From Rhizaria sp. SCN 62-66 (lineage: Eukaryota; Rhizaria, unplaced): DNA of 64,000 nt. Every line of letters begins with the position of its first letter. Position 1 is the first letter of the stretch. Positions 33,237-46,370 of this stretch are shown here, in pieces. The notes beneath the pieces were generated by a model. It was not told the DNA's origin, searched no databases, and saw only the letters and a program-made list of their open reading frames with translations. The position numbers and the translations under genes are program-made. The stretch covers positions 62,001-126,000 of the forward strand of contig MEDY01000016.1 in the NCBI GenBank assembly GCA_001724265.1, written 5' to 3'.

Positions 33237-33812
33237 TGTCGTCGTTGCTGAGCGGACGCTGTGAGAGGAGCTACGGAGCGCGGGTTGACAAGCGAAAAAA
33301 AGACTCAAAAACTGCAGATACACAGTAGCTTTTGAATCAAAGTTACGCTTAAAGACACGCTATTCCTGCCTGGTGTGCACCACAATTGAACCCGTTTGCA
33401 GCTGCTCTCGCTCGGTCCAATCCCGCTGCCCGCATTAAATTTCCCCTCGCCCACTTTTTCGGTCCCCACTTTTCGATGTCCACCGCCGACCGACCGACCG
33501 ACCGAGCAAACGACTCTTCGTCTGACTTGTTTGTGTTTCGATGTCGTTCTCGTTCTTTTCAGCGTTGATTAGCGTGATTTCAAAATGGCAGCATTAAATT
33601 ATTTTGTTTACACATAATATAGATACCGTTTATCACAAAATAGTTGAGGTCCCCATGTATCTACCTGTTTCTGTTCTGTCTTGGTTGCCAGTGACCGTTT
33701 CGTTCAGACCTGCCTGTCTCACTTCTCCGCGCTCTCGCCCGACTCTTGTTCCGCTTCTAGCCTACCCTTTTTGTTTATCTAGTTTTATTAAATTGATCTA
33801 ACACAGCGCCAC
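33237..33812. other. Divergent promoter region of uL4m and RSP3-PDZ
   Basis: About 580 nt. Contains a short tandem CGAC tract near 33487-33505 and otherwise mixed AT-rich sequence. No gene seen. Confidence 0.55.
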
Positions 33813-36800
33813 ATGTCCCAGGGCTACGCGTTTGCGGCTGCGCCGCAGGCCGTCGCGGGCAGTGCTCACACACAGGTCGGACGTTACCGCGCCTCCAAGG
33901 GTGCCAACGGTGCCGCCAACAACAACACTGGCGCCTTCGCCAAGGACAAGACGATGGCTTCTAACCTTATGCACGACAAGCGCATTGTCCGCGGCAGCAC
34001 ATTTGCGCTCGCGAACCGCATCGCCGCCCGCGCCACCCCCGGCATGCCCGGCGCGACTGGCCCTTACCACGCACAGCAACAGCAGCAGCAGCTCGCCGCG
34101 ACCCGCCGCGCACCCTCTGCCTCGGCGGCCCCCGCTGCCGGTGGCGCGTACTACTACGACGCGCTTGCGCGCGCGTCGACGCCCCCCGCGGTGGAGGGCC
34201 GCGTGCACACCGAGGTGCAGACGGACAACTACCTTGAGGACCTCCGCGAGGCGCACAACAAGGTTGAGTTCGGCACGCAGACTCTGCCGGAGCTCGACCG
34301 GCCGTCGGCGCCGCTGTTCAAGCCGTTGGAGCCGATCTTCTACCCTCTGTCCGAGGCTAAGTCGATCGCGCTGATGACTGACGCGGCGGAGCTGTTCGAC
34401 TTCGACCTCACCGTGGAGCCGCTGCTGGCGGCGCTGTGCGATCGCGGCATCGAGGACGCGATGATGGACGTGCTCGAGGAGGAAGAGCAGAAGGAGATGC
34501 GCAAGGGTGCGCTGGCGTTCCAGCAGCAGCACGCCGCCGCCGTCGAGGTGATGCACGCCAAGGAGCACCGCGAAACGCGCCTGGCAGCGGAGACCGAGGC
34601 GCGCATCGTGCAGGAGAAGGCCTACCTGGCCGACAAGCAGGCCGCGGCCTCGCAGCAGGCCGCGCGCACGGCGGCGCGCGACGCGCTGCGCATTGTGGCC
34701 GAGTCCGCGCTCGCGCGGCTCGATAACGCTGGCTACTTCTATGACCCCGTGGCCCGGCAGGCCGTGGTCGAGTTTCTGCCTGCGCTCGTGGACCAGGTTC
34801 AACGCCGCGCCGACCGCGTCGCCGCCGTGGCCGCCGAGACGGAGAAGATGGTGCTGGCCGCCGTGCAACAGGCCGTTGTTGCGCAGAGCCGCGCGCGCGC
34901 CGCCCTTGTCAAGGAGGCTGTCGACGAGGCTGAGAGGTTCACCAAGTACGTCATCACAACGACTCAGATAAGCTCTATCTTTAATGCTCATGAATGAGGA
35001 GCGGCTTTGTAGCATAGCATGCACCTTTAATTTTTTCTCTCTTTCATTTTCTTGCCTTCATATTCGCTCATAATATCTTTGTTATTATATCCATATCTTG
35101 TTTTTCTATTGCATAGGGAGAGCGCCGAGCGCCTCCAGGCCCCCGGCACTGTGGCCGGCGCCCGCTCCACGGCAGTCGGCGCCGACAACAGCGGCGACAG
35201 CTTAAGCCCCGCCGACGCCCCCGCCGCCGACGCTTCCAGCGCTCCTGCCGCGACTGGCGCTGCCGCTGACGGCACGGCGACGATCATGGACGCCGCGTCG
35301 GCGGCCGCCGCCGTGCCGGTGCCCAAGGTCGACGGCGTGCGCGCGCGCCAGCAGCCCAGCTTCGTGGCGCTCGCCGCCGCCGCCGCGCTCGCCTCGACCG
35401 CGGCCTCGTCCTCGTCCTCGTCCTCTTCGTCCTCGCTCTACGGCGGCGGCCCGGGCGCCGGCACCGTGGACGGCAGCGACGGCTCGTTCAACCCGCAGGT
35501 GGGCGTCCTCGGTGGCGGCGGCACGGGCCCCTACTCGTCGCGCCCGTCAACCAGCAACACGATCTCGGTGAGTGCGGCCGCCGCGCGCAGCGGCGTGGCC
35601 CACATCCCCCCTGTACCCAGCAACGCGGCCGCGTACGACCGCCGGCCTCGCGCTGCGGCCACAGCCACGCCCGCGGCGCTCATGCGCGATGCGCAGCGCA
35701 CCGCCATGCGCACTACGGGCCCTGTCACGACCCCCGCGTCCGTTCAGCAGCAGGAGCAGCAGGTGCAGCAGGATCAGCAGCGCATGCGGGCGGGCGGCGG
35801 CGGCGGCGGTCCCGGCGACGACGACGGCAGCGACGACGACGACAACGACGACAAGAGGGGCAAGGAGGCTGCTGCTGGTGGCAACGATGACGACGACGAC
35901 GCTGCTGGCAAGAAGAAGAGCGGCAAGCAGAGCAAGGACGGCGACGACGCCGAGGACGACGCTGAGAACGCTGACATCAAGGCCCTCGAGGCTGCCGCTG
36001 GCCTCACCGAGCCCTCCGTTCCCGCTGACGGCGACGCTCAAGACGACGGATTGTCCGTCGTGAGCGCCGAGCACGTCGACCCCGGACTGAACCTGCTGCG
36101 TTCCACGGTCCGCACACTGGGCTTCACGCCGATGTGGGCCGTCACCGAGTCTGACGACGCGGCCCCGCAGCAGCAGGACGGCGCCATCTACACACCCGGC
36201 TACCCGGGCCACGCCGGCGTCCTCGTCGGCGGCGGCAGCGACGAAGACATTGCGATCCTTGCTGACAGCTTCCTTCCGCAGCACCCGCGCCTGTCGCCCT
36301 CGGACGCGGGCTTTATCCCCGCACTCGCGCAGTCCATCTCCACCACTGCGTGGGCCGCCATCGACACCACGGCGGGCAAGCTCTCGCTCCCGCTCTTCGC
36401 GCCCTCGCTCCACGCCGGGCTCGCGCTGGGTGACACCGTCACCCACGTCGACGGCGCCGCCGTGCGCGACCCCGTGGCATTCCGCGCCGCGCTTCACGCG
36501 CGCCTGCCGGGCGACGCCGTGCGCCTTACCGTGCTGCGCGGCGCCGACGGCAGCGAGGAGACGGTCACGGTGGAGGTTGCCGCGGCCTCGCGCAAGCTGC
36601 CGCAGGCCGAGGTCCGTCGTCAACGCGCGCGCCTCGAGCTGCCCCCGTTCCCCACCGCGCTGCTCGCGCGGCCTGAGGAGGCGCTGGCGCAGCTCGCGCG
36701 CGTCCCGCGCACGCTCGGCTTCACCGTCTGCGAGAGCGAGGACCACAGCGTGGCCGCCGCGCCGGGCGCTGTTGCGGCGCTCGCTGCCGCCGCGGCCGCT

Positions 36801-39800
36801 GCGCCGGCGGTCTCGGCTGCGACCAACGTCTGCGACGCCACGCCGCTGACCGCTGCGGCCGTGGCGAGCCAGTCCGCGGGCGCCGTGGGCGGGCTCGGGC
36901 TGTTCGACGCGCACTCGGCCGCGCCGGGCGCCTCCGGGCGCGCGCCGCTAGTAGCGGCCGCGCAGGCCGCCGTGGCGGCCAACGGCAGCGGCGGCATCGT
37001 CGTGCAGACGGCCTCCGAGGCTTCGGGGCTGCAGCCGGGCGACGTCATCCTTGCCGTCAACGGCGACCCGCTGCTCGCGGCGAGCCCCGCGGCGCTGCTC
37101 GAGGCCCTCGCATACGCGCACGCGCCAGCGGCGGGCGACGCGGCCGCGGGTCAGGCCACCGCCGTGTCGGCTCAGGCTCCGTACATGCTGCTGCCCGGCG
37201 AGAGCATCGCCGTCGAGGTGATGCGTTTCCCCGCCTCCGCGAACGCGCTGCCGCAGGCGATGATGGTGCAGGCCGTCGCGGCCACTATGGGCGGTGGCGC
37301 GGGCGCTGCGCCGGCCGCGCGCTCGGTGTCGAGCGACATCACCGTGCTCACGGTCAACGTGCTCGCCGTGCCCGCGGCCGGCGTTGTCGCTAAGGACGAC
37401 AACACTGTTGGTCTTGAGTGGGTCGACGCGCGCCGCTATATGGCCGGCCGTTCACTGCCTGTCGCGCGCGTCGGCGTCCAACTGGACGCCAGCGCTGCTA
37501 CTGGCAGGAAGTCCTCTGCCGCCGCCGGTGCTTCCAAGTCCGGCAACAAGAGCGACGGCAGCGCGGGCGCTGATGTCGCCGCCGCCGCCGCCGCCGCCGC
37601 CACCGCTGACAGTGCCAGCAGCAGTGGCTCGCCCGGGGAGGCCGCGGCGCTCCTCAAGCTCAAGGCGGCTGGCGCGTCGCTCGGCTTTGCTGCGGCGGCG
37701 CTCAGCGGCCCCGATGGCGGCCGCGAGGTTGCCCGCATGATCGAGGCCGCGCAGCTCCACCGCGCCGTGGCTGAGTACGGCGCGTCCGACGCCGCTGCAC
37801 CGGCCAACGATGCCGTTGCGCTGTTCAGCGACGGCGGCGCGGCGACGTCAGGCGTGCTTGTCTCGTTCGTCGAGCCTTTCGGTTCCGCGGCCCAGGCCTC
37901 GCTGCAGACCGGCGACCTCGTCACGCACCTTAACGAGGCCCCCGTGGAGTCCCCCGACGCGCTGGCTCGCTTCCTGCGCTCCGGCTGTGTTGCCGGCGAC
38001 ACGGTGCACGTCACCGCGGTGCGTGCGCTGGACGGCCGCGTGCAGGAGCTCTACCTCGAGGCCGCACCGATCGCACCCCTCGCGCAGAAGGACGTCCGCG
38101 CGCTCCGCAAGACCGCCGGGCTGCCCGTGGCCGAGACTGCGTGGTACAACGGCGCCGCGGCCGCGCAGACGCTCGCCGCGCTTGCGCCCACACTTGGTGC
38201 CGAGCTCGCTACCGTCGGCAACCCTGAGGAGGAGCAGGAGCAAGGCGACTCTGTCGTGGTCGTCGACAGTGTCTTCGCGCCCACCGCGACCGCGTCTGGC
38301 CTCCGCTCTGGCGACGTTGTCGTCAAGCTCGGCTCGTACCGCCTGCGATCGGCTGACGAGCTGCAGACCATCGTCGCCAGTAAGCGCCCCGGTGACGGCC
38401 TGCTACTCACAGTTTCGCGTTCCGCTGGGGATGGCCAGGAGGAGGTGACTGTGTCGCTCACTCTGGCCGGTCTCCTCGACGTCGCTGCGTTCCCGTCCGC
38501 CGCACTCGCCGCCGCCGCTGCTGCCGCGCCCGTGCTGCCCGTGACGCGCGCGATGCAGACGTCTGCCGTCGTCGCGCGCGCGTTCAGCCTCGGCTCTGGC
38601 CTTCGCGCCGCGCCCGAGGGCGGGGCCATCGTCGACGCAGAAGCCGTGCTGTCGCTGCGCCGCATGACCGTGGCGGCCGCCGCCGAGGCGCGCCGCAACA
38701 ACGCGGCCGCGAACGGCAACGACGACTGGTGCGCGCTCGCCGACGACGGCGACGACGCCGCCGCGGTGCCCACCGTTGCCGCGCTGGAGCAGCTGCTGTC
38801 GTCGCCCGAGACCGCCGCGCTGTCGGCCGCCGACCGCGCCGCGGCCGTGCTGGCGCGTCTGCCGCGCTCGCTGGGCGTCACCACGCGCCGCTGCAGCGAG
38901 GGCCTGGCTGTCGTCGCGCTGTCGGCCACGTCTCCTGCCTGCGCCGCGGGTATCGTCGCGGGCGACGTCATCACGCACTTGCACGACGCGCGTGTGTCGT
39001 CGTCCGCCGCGCTCGCTGACGCGCTGCAGGCACAGCATGAGCTCGGCGACGTCGTCACTCTGCGCGTGCTGCGCAACGCCGACGCGCGCCCCGAGGTCAT
39101 CACCGTGCAGCTGGGCACGCTCCCCGGTGCGCTGGCGGAAGCCTTCCCACTCGCGCGCATCCAGGAGCTGCGCGAGACTGCAGGCATGCCCCCCGCGCTG
39201 CACGCGCCGCCCGCTCTGCGCTCCGCCACCGACGCGGAGGTTGAGCTGCACGCGCTCGTGCCCTCGGTTGGCGTCAAGCTCGCCACGCGCGCTAGCGGCG
39301 GCGTCACGATCGAGCGCCTCAAGCCTCAGGGCCCCGCTGACCTCGCGGGTCTGCGCGATGGCGACGTCATCATTGGCGTCGGCAAGACGCTTCTTCTGGT
39401 TGGTGGCGAGGCCGCGAGCGAGACGTTCCGCGCTGAGATCAAGCAGACGCTGCCGGGTGATTTCGTCGCGTTGCTGGTGCTCACTGCGGCCGCGGCGGAG
39501 GAGATCCTCTCGAGCGCGGGCGACCAGGTCGACACAGCCACCGCTGCCGCCGTCGCCGCCACCGCGCGCGCCGTGTACCTCGAGGTCAGCTGTGGCCTGC
39601 CCGGCGCCGCGCTGTCGCTGGACGCCGTGCGCGCGCTGCGCCTCACCGCGGGGCTCCCCGTCGGCGTCCACGCCAAGCGCGAGGCCGTGCGTCGCACTCT
39701 CGCCGACGCGTGCGAGATGCCCGCGAACAAGGCCGAGGTGTTCGCCTCGGTGGCGGGCTTCGGCGCCGTGCTCACGAGCGACTCGTGGCTACCGCGCGAC

Positions 39801-41939
39801 GCGGACGGTGCGGCGACTGCCATCAACTTCGTTATCGCTGCGCTGCCCGTCAGCATCGGCGCCTCGCTGGTTCCTGTCACGCTGACTCCCGACGCGGCCG
39901 ACGCCGGCGCCACTGCTCCCGTGACGGGTCTGCAGGTCATCCTCATCTCGCCCTTTGGCGGCGCGGCGCAGGCCGAGCTCACTGAGGGCGACGTCATCGT
40001 CGCGGTCAACGGCATCACCACGCACACGCTCAGCCAGCTCAACAGCGCCATCCGTGACGCGCGTGCGGGCGACAACGTCGCGGTCACGGTGCGCAAGGCT
40101 GCTGGCGGCGATCTGGTTGCCGACGTGCCGGTGGAGGTCTGCGTGGACACCAACGCCCTCTTCGACACTGTCGCGGGCGGGTTCCCGTTGCCTTACTCGA
40201 CGGGCGACGACTCGCTCCGTGGCCTCGCCGAGTCCAACGGTTCGCGCCGTCCTTCCGGCCCTGGCTCCGCCGCGGCCGCTTCGAACAGCGCTGCAGGCCT
40301 GAGCGAGGGCGAGTTCTCTGCCGTTCTTTCGACGCCGCCGCAGAGCATTGTGCGTGGCCTGCTGTCGCTGCTGCCCGGGTACGACGAGGACGCGACGCGC
40401 GCGCTGTTGACGCCGGAGCACGCACGCGCTACGCTCAGCGCGCTCAGCGCCACTGTCGACATGAGTGTCACCGTCGCCACCACCAAGCTCCCCGCTGACG
40501 ACCCTGCTGCGTACGACGACGAGGCCGCTGCCGAGGCGGCGGAGCGCGAGGTCGACGTGCTCGTTGTCGACGGCGTCGAGCCTGACTCCGTCGCCGCTGC
40601 GGCTGGCGTACAGGTCGGCGACCTCCTCCTTGCGGTCAACGGCGTCGAGTTCATCTCCAACCCTGACGGCGAGAACAGCAGCGGTGAGAAGCCCTCCATG
40701 TCGGACGAGCTCTCCGCGCTGCTGCACAACATGACTCCCGGCGACCCGCTCGTGATCGAGGTGCAGCGCAACGACTCCGGTGAGCGCGTCGTGCTCTCCG
40801 TCCCCACGGCCGGCGCCGACAACAACGGCACGCCTGTCGCTGCCTCCACGGTCCTCGCGCTGCGCCGCATCGCCGGCTTCGCGGAGCACCAGCTCGCGCT
40901 CTCCGCTTCCCAGGCCGACACCTCCGACGCCGCCACTGCGGAGGGCGAGCTCGACGCCGAGGCCCGCTCCCGCGCCATCGCGCTGTTGTCGCGCCTCTCG
41001 CTCGACGCGCCCCTGATCTCCGACGCCGGCGTGCCCCTCGTCGACCTCGACGCGCTCGCCGCGCAGCCCTACGCCGCGGCCCGCGCCGCGCCGCCGACGG
41101 ACGCCGCCCGCGCGCTGGCCCTGATTGACCGTCTGCGGCCCGATCTCGGCATGACCGTGTCCCAGGTCGACGGCCTTGCACACTCGGCGATGTCGGCGTT
41201 CCCCGCGACCTCCGGCGCGCTTGTCAAGGTCACGTCGACGCACCGCGCCGGGTCCGCCGCCGCGGCCACCGTCGTCCCCGGCGACCTCATCAGCATGATC
41301 TCCGGCCGCGTGATCGAGAGCGTGGCCGACTACCGCGCCGCCGTCGCCTCGCTCACCCCCGGCGTCGTAGTCGAGGTCGAGGTCCGCCGCGGCGCCGACG
41401 GCCGTGTCGAGCACCTGCACCTCGAGCCCGGCTGCACGCAGCCCGCCGCGTTCCCGCTCGCTCGCATCCGCGAGCTCCGCGCGGCGGCGCGCCTCCCCGT
41501 GGTCACCACTCCGCTGCTCGACGCTGCGGCCGCGCGCGAGGCCGTCAAGGCGCTTAAGGTGCGCCTCGGCATGAACGTCGCCCTGCGCGCCACGGCCGAC
41601 GGCGGCGCTAGTGTCGTGGTGAACAAAGTGTTCCCCATGTCAAACGCGGCCGCCATCGGCATGCAGCCCGGCTTCGCGCTGCTGTCCGTCATCTCAGCCG
41701 CTGCTGACGGCAGCATCGTCGAGACTCACCTGCGGTCTGAGCACCACCTGTTCGCGATGCTTAACGCCTACGCGCCCGGAGACATGCTCTCGATGCGTGT
41801 GCAGACCAACACGACGGCCGCTGCCAGTGAGGCGGGTCAGCGGGTTGTTAAGCTGGAGCTTGAGGCTCTCAACGTCTCACGCGAGTACGTGCGCTCGATC
41901 CGCTTTATCGCTGGTCTCTCCGCCGACGACCGCGCGTAA
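33813..41939 (+). CDS. RSPH3: Radial spoke protein 3 fused to about ten PDZ-like domains
   Basis: Two exons (33813-34945 and 35117-41939) joined at GTACGTC..CATAG give 2651 residues ending in TAA. Residues 45-360 are RSP3: NLMHDKRIVRGSTFA (51-65), EVQTDNYLEDL, FGTQTLPELDRP, LFDFDLTVEPLLAAL, then AMMDVLEEEEQKEM, a long coiled coil and GYFYDPV. RSP3 is the dimeric backbone and A-kinase anchor of the axonemal radial spoke. The second exon opens in the same frame and runs 2274 codons. After a disordered, acidic stretch (about 600-670) come PDZ-like units centred near residues 813, 1016, 1306, 1439, 1656, 1789, 1998, 2209, 2430 and 2560, each with a GD(V/L)I-type carboxylate loop. RSP3 elsewhere is about 400-560 residues. 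No AT-rich gene gap lies between the halves, so one gene is the best model; a transcript is needed to prove it. Confidence 0.85.
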
Positions 41940-42381
41940 ACTCAAAGCGAGCGACACACTACGACGTCTAACGCAGCAACAAAAACATTTACGCGAATAA
42001 GCTTTTCACACACTTTCACTTGTCCGTACTTTAAGTTGTACGTATTGGTTTCTGATCTTGATAGAAGCGACGAGTTTGAGTATTTGTTGTTGCTTTTATT
42101 GGCCATAATTTTTTTACGAACACGTATCGACACAGAGTCGACACGGGCACAGCATATAACTTTGTTACACTAAAAGAAAATTCCACTAATATATGAAAAC
42201 GACAGTTGTTTGACCATCAGGTTCTGTTTCACAATACAAAACATGTTTTTGATTACACATTCGCGATCATTCGACGCAGACATGGATTAATAAAGATGTC
42301 AGAACACGTCTGTTTCAGTTGGCTATCAGGCAAGACGACTTAGACGTTTACACTTAAACTTGACTTCGTAAGTTCACTAGT
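41940..42381. other. Intergenic region between two convergent axonemal genes
   Basis: About 440 nt between the stops of RSP3-PDZ (+) and PF20 (-). AT-rich; nothing recognised. Confidence 0.55.
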
Positions 42382-44550
42382 TCACATCTGCCAGAACAGC
42401 ACCTGTCCGTCCGCAGTGCCACCAACGACGAGGTCGCCGGCGAGCGACATGGTGACGTCCTGGACGGCGACGCCGGCGTCGGGCGTCTGGAGCTCGCCCA
42501 CAGTCATCCAGCGCTGCTCCTCGGGGTCGACGCCGAGGATCTCGACGCGACCGTTGTCGAGCGCAACCACGGCGCTCTCCCCAGAAGGGTCGAAGCGGAT
42601 CGCGTTGACGGCCGCGGAGAGCTTCGTCTGGAAGATCTCCGTGCCCGTGGCTAGGTCCCAGACCTTAAACGCGCCGTCGGCGTCACCGGAGGCGAGGTAG
42701 CGGCCTGACAGCGAGGCGTCGAGCGCCTGGACGGCGTTGTAGTGACCGACGAGCGTCTGCGTGCACAGCCCGGAGCGCGCATCCCAGAGCGAGAGCGTCT
42801 TGTCGCCAGACGCCGTGGCGAAGACGGGCGAGAACGGCAGCCAGCGGCACTTGTTGACGCTGTCGACGTGGCCGCGGAAGACGGAGAGCTGCGCACCGGT
42901 GGCGGCGTCCCAGAGGCGCGCTGTGTGGTCCATCGATGCCGTGAGGATCGAGAGCCCGGCCGAGTGGAAACGCACGTCCCAAAGCGGCTGCGTGTGGCCC
43001 GAGAGCTTAACGGCGCACTGCTGCTCGCCGAGGTTCCAGATCTTGGCCACCTTGTCCACGCCAGCGGTCGCCAGCAGCGTCGCCGATGACGGGTGGAAGT
43101 CGCACGACGACAGCCAATCCGAGTGCCCTTCGCCGACCATGACGAGGTCGCCGCGCGGCAGCGCCCAGACCTTCCAGGCCTCATCGTCGCCCGCGGTCGC
43201 GAGCACCGGCGCCACGGGTGACAGCGCGACGGCCGACACGGGCAGGTTGTGCGCTTTGTACGAGTGCGTCAACGTCGCCGCCTGCAGCGGGGCGCGCGCG
43301 GCTGGGGAGGCAACGTACGGATTCGCCGCCACGGGGACGAAGCGCGCGTTGGACGAGCCCGCCGCCTCCTTCAGCGTGCCGGCCTTGCCGCCGTGCGTCG
43401 CGCCCGACAGAGTGCTGCCATGCGCGCCGCCGCTGGTGCCGTCGAACGCGCCCTTGGTCTTAGCCAGCGAGGACTTGGTGGCCTCGAGCGCGGTCGACGC
43501 ACCCGCCGCACCGCCGGAGCCGGAGCCGGAGCCCGCCTCGGGGTTGCCACCCAGAGCGGCGATCTGCTGCTGCAGCTTCGTCTTCTCCATCTTGAGCAGC
43601 ATGCGGTCCTTAACGGCGCCCTCGTACTTCTTCTGCAGCGTCGCTAGCACGGGGGCGTACTCGTCGACGTGCTTCTTGAGCCGCGCGAGGTCCGCGACCA
43701 GGGCCTCTTTCTCGGCCACGAGCCGGCGGTGGTGCATCTTGTGCGCGTCGCGCTCCTTCTTGAACTGCAGCCACGTGCCCTTAGCGGCGTCGGCGGCGGC
43801 GGTCGCGGCCGCGGTCGTCTCGCGCAGCGTGGCGACCTCGCCGAGCAGCGCCTGGTACTGCGCATACACAGTTGGCGCGGCGACGGAGCCGGCGGAGCTA
43901 GCGGCGTCTTTGTGGCCGTAGAGCTGGAACCACTCGGTCTGGAAGGCGTCGAGCGAGCGCTGCATGCCATGGGAGACGAGAAAGTTACGCACAAAGTCTT
44001 CGACGGCGAGCTGCTCGGGGTTGGGGTCGAAACCGCTGGTGGTGTTGTTGGCAGTTGCGAGAGCGGGAGCTGCAGAGGCGGTTGCCGACGCGGGAGCGCC
44101 CGGGGCACCGGCAGACGCGACAGGGCGACTGGGACCACTCACAGGCTATATATGGAGAAAAAAAGATCACATAAAAGCACATTAGTTGATGATGAGTGAT
44201 AATGAGTTTTGATGGAGGCTTGCTTTGGGGGCAATCAGGAGATAGAGAGGAGAGTGCGAGAACGAACCTTGCCGGACTGGATGGCATTGAAGACAGAGGC
44301 GAAGTCGTCAATGTCGTCGTCATCGAGCGTGGGGGCCTACAGAAATTGACAGGGACATGGCGCAATATATTAAAGTAGCGGTGAGTACGAGAGCGGGTTG
44401 AGAGCAGAGTTGCATTTTGTGACACATGGTGAGGGGCGAGAAGTAGAGAGAGCAGAGAGCGAGGAGGAAACGTACGTTGTCCAGGGTGACAAGGTCATCA
44501 TCACCACCTTCAATGTGGACCTGATCGAGCACGTACGTGGCTTCAGCCAT
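42382..44550 (-). CDS. SPAG16: Axonemal central-pair WD-repeat protein PF20/SPAG16
   Basis: Three exons (44476-44550, 44268-44336, 42382-44145) give 635 residues ending in TGA, the usual SPAG16 length. The short first exons encode the conserved acidic N-terminus (VLDQVHIEGGDDDLV, then TLDDDDIDDFASVFNAI). Residues 98-128 (DFVRNFLVSHGMQRSLDAF) are the PF20 oligomerisation helix pair, followed by coiled coil to about 215. A variable linker leads to seven WD repeats from about 341 to the end, for example HSDWLSSCDFHPS, SGHTQPLWDVRFHS and RGHVDSVNKCRWLP. PF20/SPAG16 sits on the bridge of the central microtubule pair and is needed for flagellar motility. Introns 139 and 122 nt; donors GTACGT and GTTCGT. 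It lies tail to tail with the RSP3 gene. Confidence 0.92.
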
Positions 44551-45322
44551 GACGCAAGACTCGACTGTCTGGGGGCAGCGAGAGACGAGAAGACAGACAG
44601 AGGAAACAGCCGTTACATAGGAAAAACAGAAACACGCAGGTGAGAGCTATAAGTGCATTTTCTAAGACTGCCATTGAAAACCTGGAATAAAAACAACGCG
44701 GAAAATGTCAAAAAGATAGAAGCAAACAAAGATTACGATCATGTCGACCACAAGCTCGACCTCGAATATACCCCCAGTCGACCTGAGCTGACTGAGAGCG
44801 AGCTGAGACTGTGAGCGCGCTGGCCAACGCACCGGCAAGTGCAGGGCCAAAATGTGATTTGTGGTGGGTGGCTCCCCATCTTTAGACGGATGGACCCCCC
44901 TCAAAGTCGGTCTCGTGCCTGTCGACGGATTTGCTGGAGGCCGTGAACGTGTATCGGCACTGTGGATGATTTATTTCGCGAGAAGACACAGTTCACTGCT
45001 CGGTTCAAACGTTCTCTTCCCGCGTGAAGTTTTGTGCGAGGAGTTAATCCTTGCCGAATGTTGGCAGTGTGTCAAACGACTACGCACAGGATAAGTTTCT
45101 TCCGCCTATTTCTTCATGTGTGTATATCAGATATTGGCATTTTAGGGCCTTTATTGAGTAGGGGAATTGACAACATATTTGACTTTGCTTATGTTATTTG
45201 TGTCTCACGTATATTTGTCCTGCACTATCCTACTTCTATGTTCCTTCCCCTCTGCGTTCGCTCGTTTTGATTGATTTAAATAGCCTGAGGGCTCTCGCGC
45301 TCCCTCGCAGGCTCTCGAAATC
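44551..45322. other. Divergent promoter region of PF20 and the kinase
   Basis: About 770 nt. Mixed composition, with a GC-richer part near 44750-44980 and AT-rich flanks. Non-coding 5' exons for either gene cannot be excluded. No gene seen. Confidence 0.5.
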
Positions 45323-46283
45323 ATGTCCACCGCGTGCACGTGTCAGCTTTACGCATCCCACCACGTTCACGCCGCGGATTGCTTCATTTCTCAGGCTATG
45401 GCCTACGCCCAACACCAACACCAACATCAGCAACACGCGCCTCAGCCTATGTATGCTTCATCTATCACTTCAGTCAACCACCACCAGGCTGCATACATCG
45501 CCCCACAGCCTGCCGCTCCGCCCCCGCAGCACATGCAGTACTACCAACATCCCCACGCCCACCAACACCAGCATCCACACGCGCACGTGCCTATGCACGG
45601 ACAATATCAGGTCCCCGTCGGCGTTCACCCGCCCCAGGGCGTCGCCGTGCCTGTCGGCGCGCTCGGCAGCGTTGTGCCCGGCGTTCTCGGCGTGCCGGGC
45701 GCGGCCAACGCCAGCTCGCCTTCTGCGCTGTACGCCGCGCTCCAGGCGCAGCAGGACCACCTGAACCACCTGCTGCAGTACCACCAGGCCCGCAAGCGCG
45801 CGCTCCAGCTCGCGCAGCTCGCGCACACCAATAACGCCCCCGCCCCCGCGACCAACGGCACCGTCAGCACGCCCTCGAGCTCCCAGGGCGGCACCCCGCC
45901 GCAGCAGTACCAGCAGCACCAGCAGCAGCACCAGCAGCAGCAGATGGGCGACGCGCCCTTCGCGCCCACGGCCATGATGCAGTCGCTGTCCCTCGGAGAC
46001 CCGCATTCGGGCGCGTACACCGGCGGCGCCGCCTACAACGGCGCCGGCGCCGCGGCCGCCGCGGGCGGGGCGATGACCGCCGCGGAGCAAGAGGCGCTGC
46101 AGCTGCAGCACCTGCAGCAGCAGCTTCTGCATTCGCAGCAGCAGCTCGCAGCGTTCCAGGCCCAGCAGCAGCAGCAGCAGCAGCAGCGACAGGGCACGCC
46201 GCCGTCGCAGCCGTCGTCGACGCAGTCGTCGCCGCTTCAGCAGCACCAGCAACAAGCTGCGGGCGACCCGGCCAAGCACGCGC

Positions 46284-46370
<87 letters not shown>

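Noticed and set aside
39789-41420. A 543-codon minus-strand open frame inside the PDZ exon
   Set aside because: Shadow of the PDZ frame caused by high GC content; no domain and Arg/Gly/Val-rich.
35286-41939. A separate PDZ gene starting at an internal ATG after RSP3
   Set aside because: No AT-rich gap, promoter-like region or stop separates the halves, and the spliced frame enters the long exon directly. It remains the main alternative and is noted in the findings.
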